DNA of 64,000 nucleotides from Sambucus nigra (lineage: Eukaryota > Streptophyta > Magnoliopsida > Dipsacales > Adoxaceae). Shown one piece after another: positions 35,526 to 46,770 of the stretch. Each line of letters begins with the position of its first letter. Position 1 is the stretch's first letter. Location: positions 638,890,523 to 638,954,522 of the forward strand of contig OX422208.1 in assembly GCA_949130495.1 (NCBI GenBank). Direction: 5' to 3'. The position numbers and the translations under genes are program-made. A model generated the notes under the pieces. It had not been told where the DNA came from and did no database searches. It worked only from the letters and a program-made list of their open reading frames with translations.

Positions 35526-35560
35526 TTTTTTATCTGTACTAATAACAATTTTTACAGCAA

Positions 35561-37220
35561 ATGTCTCCTTCAGGTATTAAGGCGAAGATGATGATGTTGT
35601 TTATGATGATGTCGTATGGGATCGGTGGTAGCGGAGACGACGAGGGCTCCTCGGCCCCTAGGCTCCCCAAATATGGAAAATTTGGGATGACCGTCGAGAA
35701 CAAATCGGAGCTATTAGCGAGATCCCTCGAGCTGCTAAAGACGGTCATCGGCCCGGGGTTTATGAGTTGGAAGGAGGTGCCATATGAGCTCAAGTTAGCT
35801 GTTTGCGCGGCACTACAGGTAATATATTTATATTTATATGGATATTTCAATTTCAATTTCATTTTATATTTATATTTATTCGCAACTAACATTGTATTTG
35901 TTGGACAGGAACAATTCAACTTGGATCCAAAGCTACGCGATTCCGTCTTGGAGCAGTTGAGGGAGAAACACAAGACGTGGAAGAAAAATATTCGGACACG
36001 GTACTTTGGGAAAACACGAGAGTTCATTATACAATGGCGTGGATCCATCCCGCCCAAGGAGCCGATCTCATTGGCACAATGGCAAACGTTCATTGACAAT
36101 GAGATCGAGGATCGACAATTGGCATCTCGCCAATCGGGGAGGGAAAATCGGGCAAAAAAGACGGACGTGCACTACTCCGGCCAGACGTCTTACGCCGAGG
36201 TGGAGCATAGGATGAAGGTAAGATTTAATTTTTCTATAACTACAGAAATATATTATTCTTCATTATTTTACTTTGCGGCGCCGATACTAATTTTACTTTA
36301 TTTTATTTCAGGGGGTAGGGAGTGGCCCAGGGGGTAATCCACATAGGCTCGATACTTATGTGGATCTTCGGACGAAGAAGGGTAAGGACAAGGAGGTGTC
36401 CCCGAGCGTCGTGGACACGATTGTAAGTAATCCGACAGTTTAATTTTTGTTAATTACGTTATAATTTTTTAGTTTACTTATTTTACTAATCATGTGCTTT
36501 TTGTCGTTCCAGGCAAAGCTTAAGGAAGTGCATGAGTCGTAGTCTGATGCCGACAAGGCGTCTTTGTCCACATACACACTCAGCCAAGTGCTTGGCTCTG
36601 ATCACAAGGGGAGGACAAGGGGGGTGAGCTCACGGGTGGCCAAATCTAGGATCATCGGATTGGAGACGAGCGACACCGGGTTGGCTCGAACAGTGGATTC
36701 ACATGACGCGAAGCTGTCCCGTTTGGAGGCGACAGTCCAAGATATGTACTCATTCATGAAGCGTACGTTGGGTGGAGACCGTAAGTGGAAAGGGAAGGAG
36801 AAGGCGGTGGAGGAGGAGGAGGAGGAGGTGCGGGAGAACGAGGCACAAGATGATGAGGATGTGGACCTCGCTGCTTCATCACCGACACGTGCATACTTCG
36901 ATGATCCACTTACTTATTTGGCTCCCTTACCCAGACCGATATCGACAATTGGTTGGCCGAGCGTGTTCATGTTGGACGTATTTGATGGCCAGCGGATATG
37001 TTGGGGTTTGAGGTACCCGAATATCGTCCAGGGTGGCATAGTTCATGAACTTGCGCTTCAAGAGATCGAGTCCAAAGTGCTCGTCACGCATGTGATACCC
37101 GGGAAGGAGAACTCCCTATTGTGGTTGCGCGAACAATGCGGCACGGTGTATATTAGTGGGTGTGTCAATTCGTATATCGTGTGGCCTACTCACCTCCTCA
37201 CATTTACCCCAGACATGTAG
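35561..37220 (+). pseudogene. TNP1/Transposase_24-type CACTA gene, four coding exons
   Basis: The coding exons are 35561-35818, 35909-36217, 36312-36422 and 36513-37220, with GT-AG introns, all phase 0. They total 462 codons including the stop. The middle part (KTREFIIQWRGSIP, ISLAQWQTFID, RENRAKKTDVHYSGQTSY) matches the plant CACTA Ptta/En-Spm TNP1-like family. An acidic run of glutamates lies near 36810. The C-terminal part (CGTVYISGCVNSYIVWPTHLL) resembles a domain of unknown function commonly attached to this family. TNP1-type proteins bind subterminal repeats. One in-frame TAG at 36540-36542, where CAG is plausible, is the only lesion. A TTTACAG just before the ATG may be a 5' UTR intron acceptor. 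Confidence 0.85.
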
Positions 37221-37436
37221 TGACAGTATTTTTAAGTTGGTACATTTTAATTATATTTGGATTATATCATCATGTATATTGTTTCTATTTTGAATATATA
37301 TTTGCATTATCTTTAGTTTGTTTGGATATATGATGTTTGAACAGGTACAACGTTGCTATAAAAGGTACAAATATACTGTTGGGCAGTGGCAGTGGCCATA
37401 TTACCCAGCAGATTTTTTTTAAATTCTGCCCAGAAT

Positions 37437-37724
37437 TGTCACGGCCATTGACCGTGACAAGTCCTTGATAAATAAGGTCGTCACGGACTTGTCACGGTCA
37501 TTGACCGTGACAATTTTCTTAAAAAGGGTCAAGTCTTTGTTACGGTTAATAACCGTGACTAAACTTATCGCGGGCCATGGCCGTGACACGACCGTGACAA
37601 TTTTAACGAACTTGTCACGGTCAATGACTGTGACACGTCCGTGACAAAAAAAGTTATCTCACCCCGAATTATCACAGTCATTGACCTTGACAAGTCCAAC
37701 TTGTCAAGGTCAATGACCGTGACA
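37437..37724. repeat. Right subterminal palindromic repeats of the CACTA element
   Basis: About seven diverged copies of the same palindrome as on the left, including 'ttgtcacggtcattgaccgt' and the more diverged 'gttacggttaataaccgtga'. Confidence 0.85.
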
Positions 37725-37746
37725 ATAGTTTAGATTTGGTGTAGTG

Positions 37747-37749
37747 TTA
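37747..37749. repeat. Target-site duplication TTA (right, CACTA)
   Basis: Matches 33577-33579. Confidence 0.85.
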
Positions 37750-38520
37750 CCTCAATGAGGCTAAACCTTGATCGTACATACAACGAATAAACTTGGCTGA
37801 AGATGATCGCCCGAGGAAGGTGAATAAGGACAAACTAGTCATCACTTTCTCTAAGAACGACCTGGCAGGTGTACTATATCCTCATGATGACCCATTGGTG
37901 ATCAAGATGAGAATGAAGGAAGTGGTTATTTCACGGGTGCTGGTGGACAATGGTAGCTCTGCAGACATCATGTTCTATCCATGCTTCCACAGTTTGAATT
38001 TAAAGTTAGCCCAGTTGGAGCCCTATCATAGGCCCCTCCTCGGTTTTACTGGTGAAAAAGTTTTTCCACCTTGGACGATCAAGTTGGATATGCTTATTGG
38101 TACATGGCCTGCTTGTCGAACAGAAAAAGTATGCTTTTTCGTAATGGATAAAAATTTCCAATCAGCTTACAATATCATCATGGAAGGGTAGGTCTGAAGA
38201 AGTTCGATGCAGTACCATCTACTGTACATCAATATTTAAAATTTCCAACCAACTTTGGAGTGGGAGTTGTGAAAGGTGACCAGAAAGTAGCTCGAAAATG
38301 TTATTATTCATCTGCCGAAGAGGAGGAACGCGAAGAATCCAGGAAGAAGACTACTACCTATCAAGTGGATGAAATAGAAGATGCAGAGATTGAAACATTA
38401 GAACCTAGAGACAAGTCTCAGTTCGTGAAGGGCCAGGTCATAGAGGCTACTGAAAATATCATTTTGGAAGACATCCAGAACAAACAACTCAAATTGGTGC
38501 ATCACTGGATGTATCGATAA
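37750..38520 (+). pseudogene. Aspartic protease region of the Tat pol
   Basis: The frame continues gag across the CACTA insertion. The active site VLVDNGSSADIMFY lies near 37939-37980, the usual LVDNGSSA form of Tat proteases. GFTGEKVFPPWTIKLDM and a degraded QSAYNIIMEG box near 38160 follow; these two are the standard boxes after the active site. A stop or frame change occurs at 38190, after which the frame is open again from 38260 to the RT. Confidence 0.85.
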
Positions 38521-39449
38521 AATAGGAATTGATAGCATTTTTAAGGCGCAGAAAGAAGACTTTTGCATGGAGTCATGAAGACATGCCAGGGATAGACCCA
38601 AGTTTCTTGTGCCACAAGCTCAACGTGAAAAAGGAGGTCAAGCCAGTGAAGCAGCAAAGAAGGGTGTTTAACCCTGAAAAGAACCAAGCTATACAGGAAG
38701 AAGTAGAGAAACTACAAAAAGACTCTTTCATTGAGGATGTCAAATATCCTGATTGGATATCAAATGTGGTGATGGTAAAGAAGAAAAATAACAAGTGAAG
38801 GATGTGTTTAGACTTCACTGATCTTAATAAGGCATGCCCAAAGGATCATTTTCCTTTACCCCGAATCGATCAACTGGTGGATGCTACCATAGGGCATGAA
38901 TTATTGAGTTTCATGGATGCTTATTCTGGTTACAACCAGATTAAAATGAAGCCTAAGGACAGTGAGAGTACCTCTTTTATCACCCCAAGGGGAACTTATT
39001 GCTATACTGTTATGCCTTTTGGACTTAAAAATGAAGGTGTGATATATCAGCGGCTGATAAATAAGGTGTTTGCAGAGCAAATCAGTCATAACAAGAAGGT
39101 TTATGTTGACGATATGCTGATAAAGAGCAAGAAAGCTGCTGATCATCTAGTTGACCTAGGTCAGACCTTTTATCAACTAGAGAAATATCAAATGAAGTTG
39201 AATCCCACCAAATGCATATTCGGAGTACGAGAAGGCATGTTTCTCGAATATATCGTTAACCAACGAGATATCGAGGGGAACCCTGAAAAGATCAAAGCCC
39301 TATTGGAGCTACGATCTCCAACTACGAAGAAGGAAGTGCAAAGTCTAATAGGGCGAGTCACGGCACTCAACAGATTTATGTCACGAGAAACAGACAGGTG
39401 TCTCCCATCCTTTAAAACACTCCGAAAAACTTTTGAGTGGAATGATTAA
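38521..39449 (+). pseudogene. Reverse transcriptase of the Tat pol
   Basis: A pre-RT segment (FAWSHEDMPGIDPSF) leads to PDWISNVVMVKKKNNK and, after a TGA at 38796 (TGG expected), to MCLDFTDLNKACPKDHFPLP. The palm reads FMDAYSGYNQIKM, MPFGLKN and the catalytic VYVDDMLIKSK near 39098-39130. The thumb follows (KCIFGVREG). Only one stop interrupts nearly 310 codons. It is in frame with the degraded RNase H after it. Confidence 0.9.
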
Positions 39450-40501
39450 TGTGAGGAGGCCTTTCAAGAATTGAAGAAATATCTGGGGGCACCTCCATTG
39501 TTATCTAGACCAGTGATGGGAGAAAGATTATACTTGTATTTGGAAGTTTCAGAGAATGCAGTTAGTTCGGCATTGATAAGAGTGGAGGACGGAATCAAAA
39601 AACTGGTCTATTACACCAGCAAGGCTTTCTGAGGAACAGAGATCAGATATCCAAGGTTGGAAAAGTTAGCACTGGCACTAATCGAAGTGAGCAGAAGGAT
39701 GAGGCTATACTTCCAAGCCCATACTATAGTGGTGTATATTGATATGCCATTGAGACAGGCTCTGCATAAACCAGAGAAATAAGGAAGTTTGATGTACTGG
39801 GCAGTAGAACTTGGTGAATATGATATAGTGTTGAGCCGAGATCATCACTTAAGGGGCAGGCAGTAGAGGATTTTATCGCAGAAGTTAATCAATCTGATAC
39901 CTCCGAAGAACAGGAGTTTAATACAGACCAACCCGTGGATGTTACGGGATCATCAAATTTAACCCCCGAACAACCTCCATCCGTGGACGATCGAGAGAAG
40001 ATAATCAACGAGCAGCGAGAAGTATTGGGGGAAGAAAAAAGGAAGAATCAAATATTCCATCGAGGAGCTCTGTCTGACCAAGAGTTTGATAAAGAAGTAC
40101 TTGTGTGGAATCTGTATGTGGATGGCTCTTCGTGCACTACAGGCAGTGAAGCAGGAATTATTTTAAACAGTCCAGATGAGATTGATATGGAGTATGCTCT
40201 GCGCTTTCAATTTAAGGCTTCTAATAATAAGGATGAATATGAAGCTATGATCATGGGTCTAAGTCTGGCCAAAACCATTAAGGCAGAGCATGTCGTTGTA
40301 TTCAGTGATTCACAGTTAATCGTAAATCAAATTCTGGGGGTGTATGCAGCAAAGGGAGAATTAATGGTCAAGTATCATGCAAAAGTAATGGAGGTTGTAT
40401 CGAGTTTTACTGCAGTTCAATTGATTAGAATACCGAGATTGGATAATGCAAGAGCAAACGCCCTTGCTCGGTTAGCATCAGCCACACGCACCGAGCTATG
40501 A
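39450..40501 (+). pseudogene. RNase H and second (plant-type) RNase H of the Tat pol
   Basis: First RNase H text: CEEAFQELKKYLGAPPLLSRP, YTSKAF and RYPRLEKLALALIE, with stops at 39447 (TAA), 39631 (TGA) and 39779 (TAA). The second RNase H is intact in a frame from 39935: LYVDGSSCTTGSEAGIIL near 40114, DEYEAMIMGLSLAKTI near 40231, FSDSQLIVNQI near 40300 and RLDNARANALARLAS near 40437. The presence of this extra RNase H defines the Tat group. The frame ends at a TGA at 40499, where a CGA is plausible. Confidence 0.9.
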
Positions 40502-41809
40502 AGAATAATCCCAATAGAAGTCCTGGTTGGTCGGAGCATAGATAAATATTTAATGATGAATTTCATTTCCCTTGCCTTGGAACCTTCCTGGATGGATCCC
40601 ATCAGGGCCTATATCGAAGAAGGGATTCTGCCACCTGATAAACTCACAGCTAAGAAACTAAAGTTTAAAGCTGCTCGTTATGTATTGACCATTAGTATTT
40701 TGTAAAAAAGAGGAGTTATAGCAGGATTACAAATATGTGTCCATCCCTCCGAAGTTAAAGACTTGATCGAAGAGGTTCACGAAGGGTCTTGTGGAGCCCA
40801 TGTAGCAGGTCGGACACTTTTATAGAGGATAACAACACAAGGGTATTACTGGCCAACGATGAGAGCTGATTGCGCATCATATGCCAAGAAGTGCGATGAA
40901 AGCCAACATTTCTCTGCCATCCGAAGAACTCCCCAAGCATTGTTAATACCCATTACATCCCCTTGGCCATTCGCCATGTGGGGGATAGACTTGGTTGGGC
41001 CACTTCCAATGACCAGGGGAAGATTCAAATACCTCGTGGTTGCTGTGGATTATTTTACTAAATGGGTGGAAGCTGAGCCTCTCATTGATATGACATACGA
41101 TAAAGGCTATCAATTTATTTGGAAGAATATTATTTGCAGATATGGTCTCCCACATGCATTCATTACTGACCATGGAACCCAGTTTGACAACGAGGAGTTT
41201 GCTGAATATTGTCATCAATCCGATGTAGTGAAGATCCACTCTGCACCAGGCCATCCCCAGAACAATGGGCAAACTGAGGTGACAAATAGAACGCTACTAA
41301 ATGGTTTAAAAAAATAACTGGATGATGCAAAGAGAAATTGGATTAACGAGCTACACTCTGTGTTGTGGGCTTATCGCACTACACCATGAACAACAACGGG
41401 AGAGTCTACATACATGTTGACATTTGGAAGTGAAGCTGTCATACCTGCTGAATTGGGTCTACCCATGCATAAGGTGCTTAATTACAATTCTCCTATCAGT
41501 GACTTGATGAGAAGATTAGACCTAGATATACTTGAAGAATTTAGGGAAGAAGCAGCAATCAGGAATGCAGCATATCAACAACGAACAGCTTTGTTCTACA
41601 ACAAAAGAGTGAAGAAGTGTGATTTGAAGGAAAGGGATTATATGCTGAAGAAAGTGATCCAAAAGCATAACAAACTGGAAGCCAACTGGCATGGACCTTA
41701 CAGAGTAATAGAAGTTATTTGTCCTTGGACATACAGAATTGAAACTTTGGAAGGAGAAGAGTTCAAGAATGCATGGAATGCAGAGCATCTGCGCAAGTAT
41801 TATCAATAG
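40502..41809 (+). pseudogene. Integrase of the Tat pol
   Basis: The zinc finger region ends KKCDESQ near 40890, where the second cysteine of the CxxC pair reads Ser. The core has the triad residues in GIDLVGPL near 40985, FITDHGTQFDN near 41160 and NNGQTEVTNRTLLNG near 41263. The C-terminal part (NKLEANWHGPYRVIEV) is the GPY/F-type module. Stops at 40703, 40823, 41315 and 41387 break it. The last 131 codons (41414-41809) are open and end with a natural TAG after HLRKYYQ. Confidence 0.9.
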
Positions 41810-41930
41810 ATAAAATTCATATGTAACACAGTTCTTTCAATATGAATAAAGTGATGTTTCTTCTTTTGTTGAATTTTTTTCGGAATATTAGTGCTACACA
41901 CTACACAAACCCAAATCCAGAGAGCAGCAT

Positions 41931-42390
41931 ACCACCAACTCCGGTTGGCTGGGAACCAATTACCACCAACTCTGGTTGGTTGGGAACTCAATACCACCAA
42001 CTCCGGTTGGTCGGAAAATCAATTACCACCAACTTCGGTTGGTCGGGAACTCAATACCACCAACTCCGGTTGGTCGAAAAATCAATTACCACCAACTCCG
42101 ATTGGTCGGAAACTCAATACCACCAACTCCGGTTGGTCGGCAAATCAATTACCACCAACTCTGGTTGGTCGGGAACTCAATACCACCAACTCCGATTAGT
42201 CGGAAAATCAATTACCACCAAATTCGATTGGTCAGGATCTCATTACCACCAACTCCAGTTGGTCGGTAACTTAATACCACCAACTTCAATTGGTCGGCAT
42301 CTCATTACCACCAACTCAGGTTGGTCGATAACTCAATACCACCAACTCTGGTTGGTCAGCATCTCATTACCACCAACTCCGGTTGATTGG
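41931..42390. repeat. 32-bp minisatellite, about 15 units, in the Tat element
   Basis: Each unit contains 'accaccaactccggttggtc', with the short inverted arms CCAAC and GTTGG. Units alternate between two forms ending 'gaactcaat' and 'aaatcaatt', giving a 64-bp higher-order repeat in the left half. Because 32 is not a multiple of 3 and the unit lacks stops, all three plus frames stay open over long stretches. It follows the integrase stop by about 120 bp. Confidence 0.95.
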
Positions 42391-42564
42391 TTCCAAACTA
42401 GGCAAGAAGTTGGATGACCTCCTGGGGCATCTACTGTCTAGGCAACCAGGTAATCCATACGAGATTACTACAACTAAGCAGGAACATGGGATGAAAATCA
42501 TCTCATTGCTTAAGCCCAAAGAGTGACAAGTCACTATAATCAAACAACAAATGGGATAAGTATG

Positions 42565-42567
42565 GTG

Positions 42568-42617
<50 letters not shown>
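42565..42617. repeat. AT microsatellite
   Basis: Nearly perfect AT dinucleotide run between the minisatellite and the antisense genes. Confidence 0.9.
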
Positions 42618-42618
<1 letters not shown>

Positions 42619-42723
42619 TTATTCACCAACCAACAAACCAACAAACAAGGACATTCTACAAATTATTTTGAAGAAAAATGAAATTGTCAAAGACTAAAAA
42701 TTTCTTCATTAAAATCAAGTAGA

Positions 42724-44040
42724 TTACATATGATATGAATTTTGATTCATTACAAAAACATATCCTATTATATGGGTTTCTTTCCCTCTGCTTTTAAAAA
42801 AAAATTCTACCCCAGCTGGAGGATCATCTAACACATAAGGGGAATTTATAAAGTTTAGATCTCGCAGCATTCTGACATTTATTATGGATGGTCGATCAAG
42901 CAAGTGTTATGGACGAGCTATCTCAAAGTTTGCATGAAGACTGTAATCACCGAGATTTTTGGAAATCAGGCATCGAGGAATTTCACGAGCAGGAATCCAA
43001 CTAATATTAAGCTTAAAAGGAGGCACGGGAAAATCGAGCACTCCAGGCTCATAATAATCTCATAAGTAGTGTCCTTGATCCAATTTTAGCACACACATAG
43101 CGTTCAACCATCCTTTCTTGTACCCCTCATTATTCAATTGCTGCAAACGAGCATCAAGATGATATAGAGCTTCATTATGCCCTGCCATCCAAAATTACCT
43201 AGGTTGTTTGTGAAATTGATAAGTTAACCTCTCAAGTAGCTCGTGGAGTTTGTTCAGCATAATTTCTTTACTTTCTAGAGCAGAACTTTGATTAGAGAGT
43301 TTCTCGGTGAAGTTCAGAATCTTCTTAGACATTTCTGCCAAGGCTTGGTTCTTCGCCATCAACTGAACGACTTGATTCTCTAAAGCCGACTGAGTTCTCG
43401 CTTCTTCAATGGTGACACGACCAGTCCTTGATCGTCCACGAGAAGAAGATCTTGCTCTACCACGAGTAGATGTGGAGGGTCCATCTCGTTTCAAAGTTTC
43501 TAACTCATCTCGTAAGTTAGCATTTTCTACCTCCAAGAAGGAAAAACCTTCATCATTAATGGAGACCAAGGCTCCCAAGGAAGAAGCAGCAGATTTGAGT
43601 TGTTTTATTTCCTCGTGCAAAGTAATGTTCTCCTGCTCCAACAACTTGGCGATATGTCGATGTTCTTCAATTTTAAGCTTTAAAACACTCTCCTTTTTCT
43701 CATGAGAATAAATTAACTTGTCATATCCTTTGTCAACACTCAATTGATGGTATTTTTTCTCATAACCTTGATGTAAAAGTGTTGTAGATTCTTTGTACTG
43801 CTATTGAAGCTCCTCGATCGTTCCTTGAAGATCTTCAATCATCTCGTAGTAGGCCACATTATTGGCTACAGCATGATCAAGTAAGCACTTCAAGTATTGG
43901 TAAGCTTCAACTGATCAGTCAGAAGCACCTGATCTAAGGATGTCAGTTATCTGGGCCTCATTAAGGTCTGCATGACCAGCTTTAAAATAGTCATTCAATT
44001 TCTTCATCAACTCTGTATCATGAGCTGATAAGATCTCCAT
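42724..44040 (-). pseudogene. Antisense coiled-coil gene 2 of the Tat element
   Basis: On the minus strand a single frame of 439 codons runs from ATG 44040-44038 (MEILSAHDTELMKK) to TAA 42726-42724. It is broken only by five stops: TGA 43915-43917, TAG 43801-43803, TAA 43195-43197, TGA 43060-43062 and TAA 42907-42909. The middle is coiled-coil with leucine/glutamate heptads (LKLKIEEHRHIAKLLEQEN) and a basic Ser/Arg-rich stretch (STRGRARSSSRGRSRTGR) that could bind nucleic acid. The last third (ALYHLDARLQQLNNEGYKKG) is not recognised. No frameshift is seen in 1.3 kb. Function unknown; antisense genes between pol and the 3' LTR are known in Tat elements. Confidence 0.7.
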
Positions 44041-44277
44041 CCTGGCTATAAACTAGCAAAGATAAGAATAAAAAAAATCAACAATGGTGCGAACAGAGCA
44101 AGTAAGAGAGAAATTCCAGACGAACAGCAGAAGTTCAAACTTTATTCATCATAATAACAGAAAACATAGTTCAAGGTTACATTCACGAAAATAGCAAAAC
44201 AAAAGACCCGAACAACTTGACACCTTCTCCTTATTTCCTACGACTTCTTCAGAAGGTTTGGATGAAGGTGTTGGTTG

Positions 44278-46361
44278 CTAGAAGGGCAAGGAAAGTTGCT
44301 CGATAGATGTGCTAGCTTGTTGGACTTGCTCTGAGGATTGGGCAACAACAACAATAGGGACCTGATCTCCTGTCATCAAGGAAGACTCATCTGAGACCGC
44401 TTCATCTTCTTCTTCTTTTCTAGGAGAGAGAGGAGGAACATAAGTATGTTGCTGTAAAAACTCAGAATTATCAGCAACCTTCAACTCCTTCAAGGCGGCT
44501 ACCCATCCATCCCTAAAATATTTGACACTGGCATACTCCATTTGAGAGGACATGACAGCCAGGCCCTTGTTCCAACCCTTGTCCCGACCATCACTGAAGG
44601 ATTTTTTAATTGAAACTTTCCTTTTTACCTTCTCCGAGGAGGTCCTTTCCCTAAGGATCACTTTGACAGACTTTAATTTTTCTTCCACCTCTGTTTTATG
44701 TTGTTTAAGACCCTGAAGCCTAGCAATATTTTCCTCAGAAGATTTAATCTTAATCACAAGCTCCTCTTTATCTTGTTCAGCTTCTTTTAATTTCTTCTCC
44801 AACTCTTTGGAGGCAGCCACAGCATGATATCTATTTAGTTCAACAGACTTGCATTGCTTATCCCAAGCATCTTTGTCTTCCTCGTACTTCTGATGATATT
44901 CCCTTAAAGACTGGGTTAGTCCAGCAAAAGCTTCTTATACCCCACCTGAGGAGCTAGAAGCCCTGATGGCTTCATCCTTCTTTAAAATACTATTAAAGCA
45001 AGTCACAAGCTGAAAAAAGGAAGAATTTTAAGTCAATATATGAACATAGTACTAGAAATAAAGGACTCGAAATAAAGATACTTACTGAAGTAATGTGTTG
45101 AGCAGCTAATGTGATAAGTCTCTCATGAGAAAAGGTGTCTTTAAGACCTTGGAATTATGGAACAGTCCAGGATCTTATCAAGCCCACAGTAGAGCTCGTA
45201 AGAACAAGAGCTTAAACACTATCTTCAACATTTGAAGGTTGAGAGATAGGTTCAACAGGTCTCTCAGAAGAACTTCTTTTTAATCTCCTCAGAGGAGTAG
45301 GAGTTGTCTCTGTTGGTGGAATGACAATGGTCTCACTCGAAGGTGAGATGACAACAGTCTTACTCGGAGGCACAGGGGGGTTCTTGCCAGCTTCCTTGGC
45401 AGCAATAGAAGGGGGTACATCTGTATTCTCTATCCCTTCATATGGGACATCTTGTTTATTCTTCTTTGCCTCGTCGGTGGCAAAGGCAGACTTGTCAAAA
45501 AAGTCAGGAGCTTTCCTCTTCTTCATTAGATCAGTAATAGGAATACTTAAGTCAAAAGAAGAACTTTCCACACTGGTCTCAGAGATTGGTACTTGATCAA
45601 GATCAACTACCACAAGACGAGGACGAGCAATGAAAGACGAGGTGTAGCTTCTGTATTGCAACAAATAGGAAGCGAATCTAATATGCTCCCCAGCAACAGA
45701 TTGATGCAAGCCCCAGATAAGTTTTAAATGCTTTATATTAACCTCGGTTTCTTTTGGAGGTTTTCTTTTACTATCAACTATAACAAATAAAATTAAATGT
45801 CAGTGGTGCATTTCATCAAATACAAAGAAAACAAGATTTCAAAAATAAAAACAACCTATACCATTGCCATAAAGCGAACACCTGGGACCTTGGTACACGT
45901 CATCTCCACTTAATGGAGGGTGTTGCCAATTTTTCATCACAGCCCCATGATCAAAATGATCCCTATTGGTATCGGGAAGATTGACAACTAACGCTCTATT
46001 CGAAAATCTAGTTTTTAAATAGAAAGTATTATCACTGGTAACCCATCTGCAACAATACATAATATCTCGAATTCCCAAACGAGTTCCATGAAGTTGATTC
46101 AAACTATGTACGCCATTAACCACCCTCCATGTATTTGGAGCTACACTTACAAGTACAATATCAAAATATTGGCAAAACTCCAAACACAGGGGATTTCGCG
46201 GGGGAAGAAAAGCCATATTCGGCTACAAAAAGACTTGGGAACTAGTGTCCCTCAGCCAAAGAAAGTAAATCACAAGGATAAGAAAGTTCTTCCAAAATAA
46301 CCCACGAAGGGATTGAAAACTCAGACCGAAATTTGTCTAACGATTCAACAAGATAAACCAT
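44278..46361 (-). pseudogene. Antisense gene 1 of the Tat element, three exons
   Basis: Minus-strand coding parts are about 46361-45862, 45777-45086 and 45009-44278, with GT-AG introns of 84 bp (phase 1) and 76 bp (phase 0; donor TCA/GTAAGT, acceptor TTTTTTCAG). From 46216 the three pieces sum to 593 codons with frame kept. The likely start is ATG 46361-46359 (MVYLVESLDKF), with a TAG and a one-base frameshift before 46200. Exon 1 (APNTWRVVNGVHSL, NRALVVNLPDT) resembles the N-terminal region of plant proteins annotated as putative transposon proteins. Exon 3 is a long coiled coil (KELEKKLKEAEQDKEEL). Further stops are TAA at 45212, 45155 and 44935. A possible AATAAA signal lies at 44146-44141. 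Confidence 0.75.
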
Positions 46362-46770
46362 GGTGAATAAAGAAAATAAAGAAGAAGGAAGAAAATCTTA
46401 CAGAGGAAATAAAGATCAGTTATCAATAAACGATGGAAAGAACGAAGGTAAAAGATAGAGAGAAGATGAAGGGTTCAGAGATACAGATTTGAAAAGTGAA
46501 AAGTGATAGTCGCACTTAAATACTTTACCTCGGGAATAGAGAAAAATAATGATTACAAGGAAAGACGTTTGCATTTTCGGCAGCTAAAAGAAGAAAAAGG
46601 CACAAATATCGAAGTGATCGTGAAAATTCAAAATATTTATGAAGATTGATATTATGCGCTCAAAAAGGAATTATATATATTGAAAATTTTCCTAAAATCC
46701 ATGAAGATCAGTAATCCAAGCAGTTTTCAAGCAAAATGTTCCACACTCTCCATCAACATCAACTGTGAAA

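Larger units (their letters stand above)
33580..37746 (+). mobile_element. Complete CACTA (En/Spm) element inside the Tat gag-protease region
   Basis: The terminal inverted repeats are CACTACACCAAA at 33580 and its complement TTTGGTGTAGTG ending at 37746. The 3-bp target-site duplication TTA lies at 33577-33579 and 37747-37749. Removing the element and one TTA rejoins the retrotransposon frame (ERKSY then LNEAKP). Both ends carry arrays of a 21-22-bp palindromic motif. One spliced gene of the TNP1/Transposase_24 kind is present but no TNP2 transposase, so it is non-autonomous. Confidence 0.95.

Noticed and set aside
34885..35548. Minus-strand open frames rich in Pro-His-Thr and plus-strand frames rich in Cys-Val
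   Set aside because: They are translations of the GT/GGGG-rich repeat block inside the CACTA element; composition alone explains them.
41931..42390. CRISPR array suggested by regular 32-bp repeats
   Set aside because: Units are contiguous without unique spacers, and the setting is a plant retrotransposon.
41842..42417. A 191-codon plus-strand frame of repeated peptide units
   Set aside because: It lies on the 32-bp minisatellite, and the other two frames are equally open; no start context or conservation argues for a protein.
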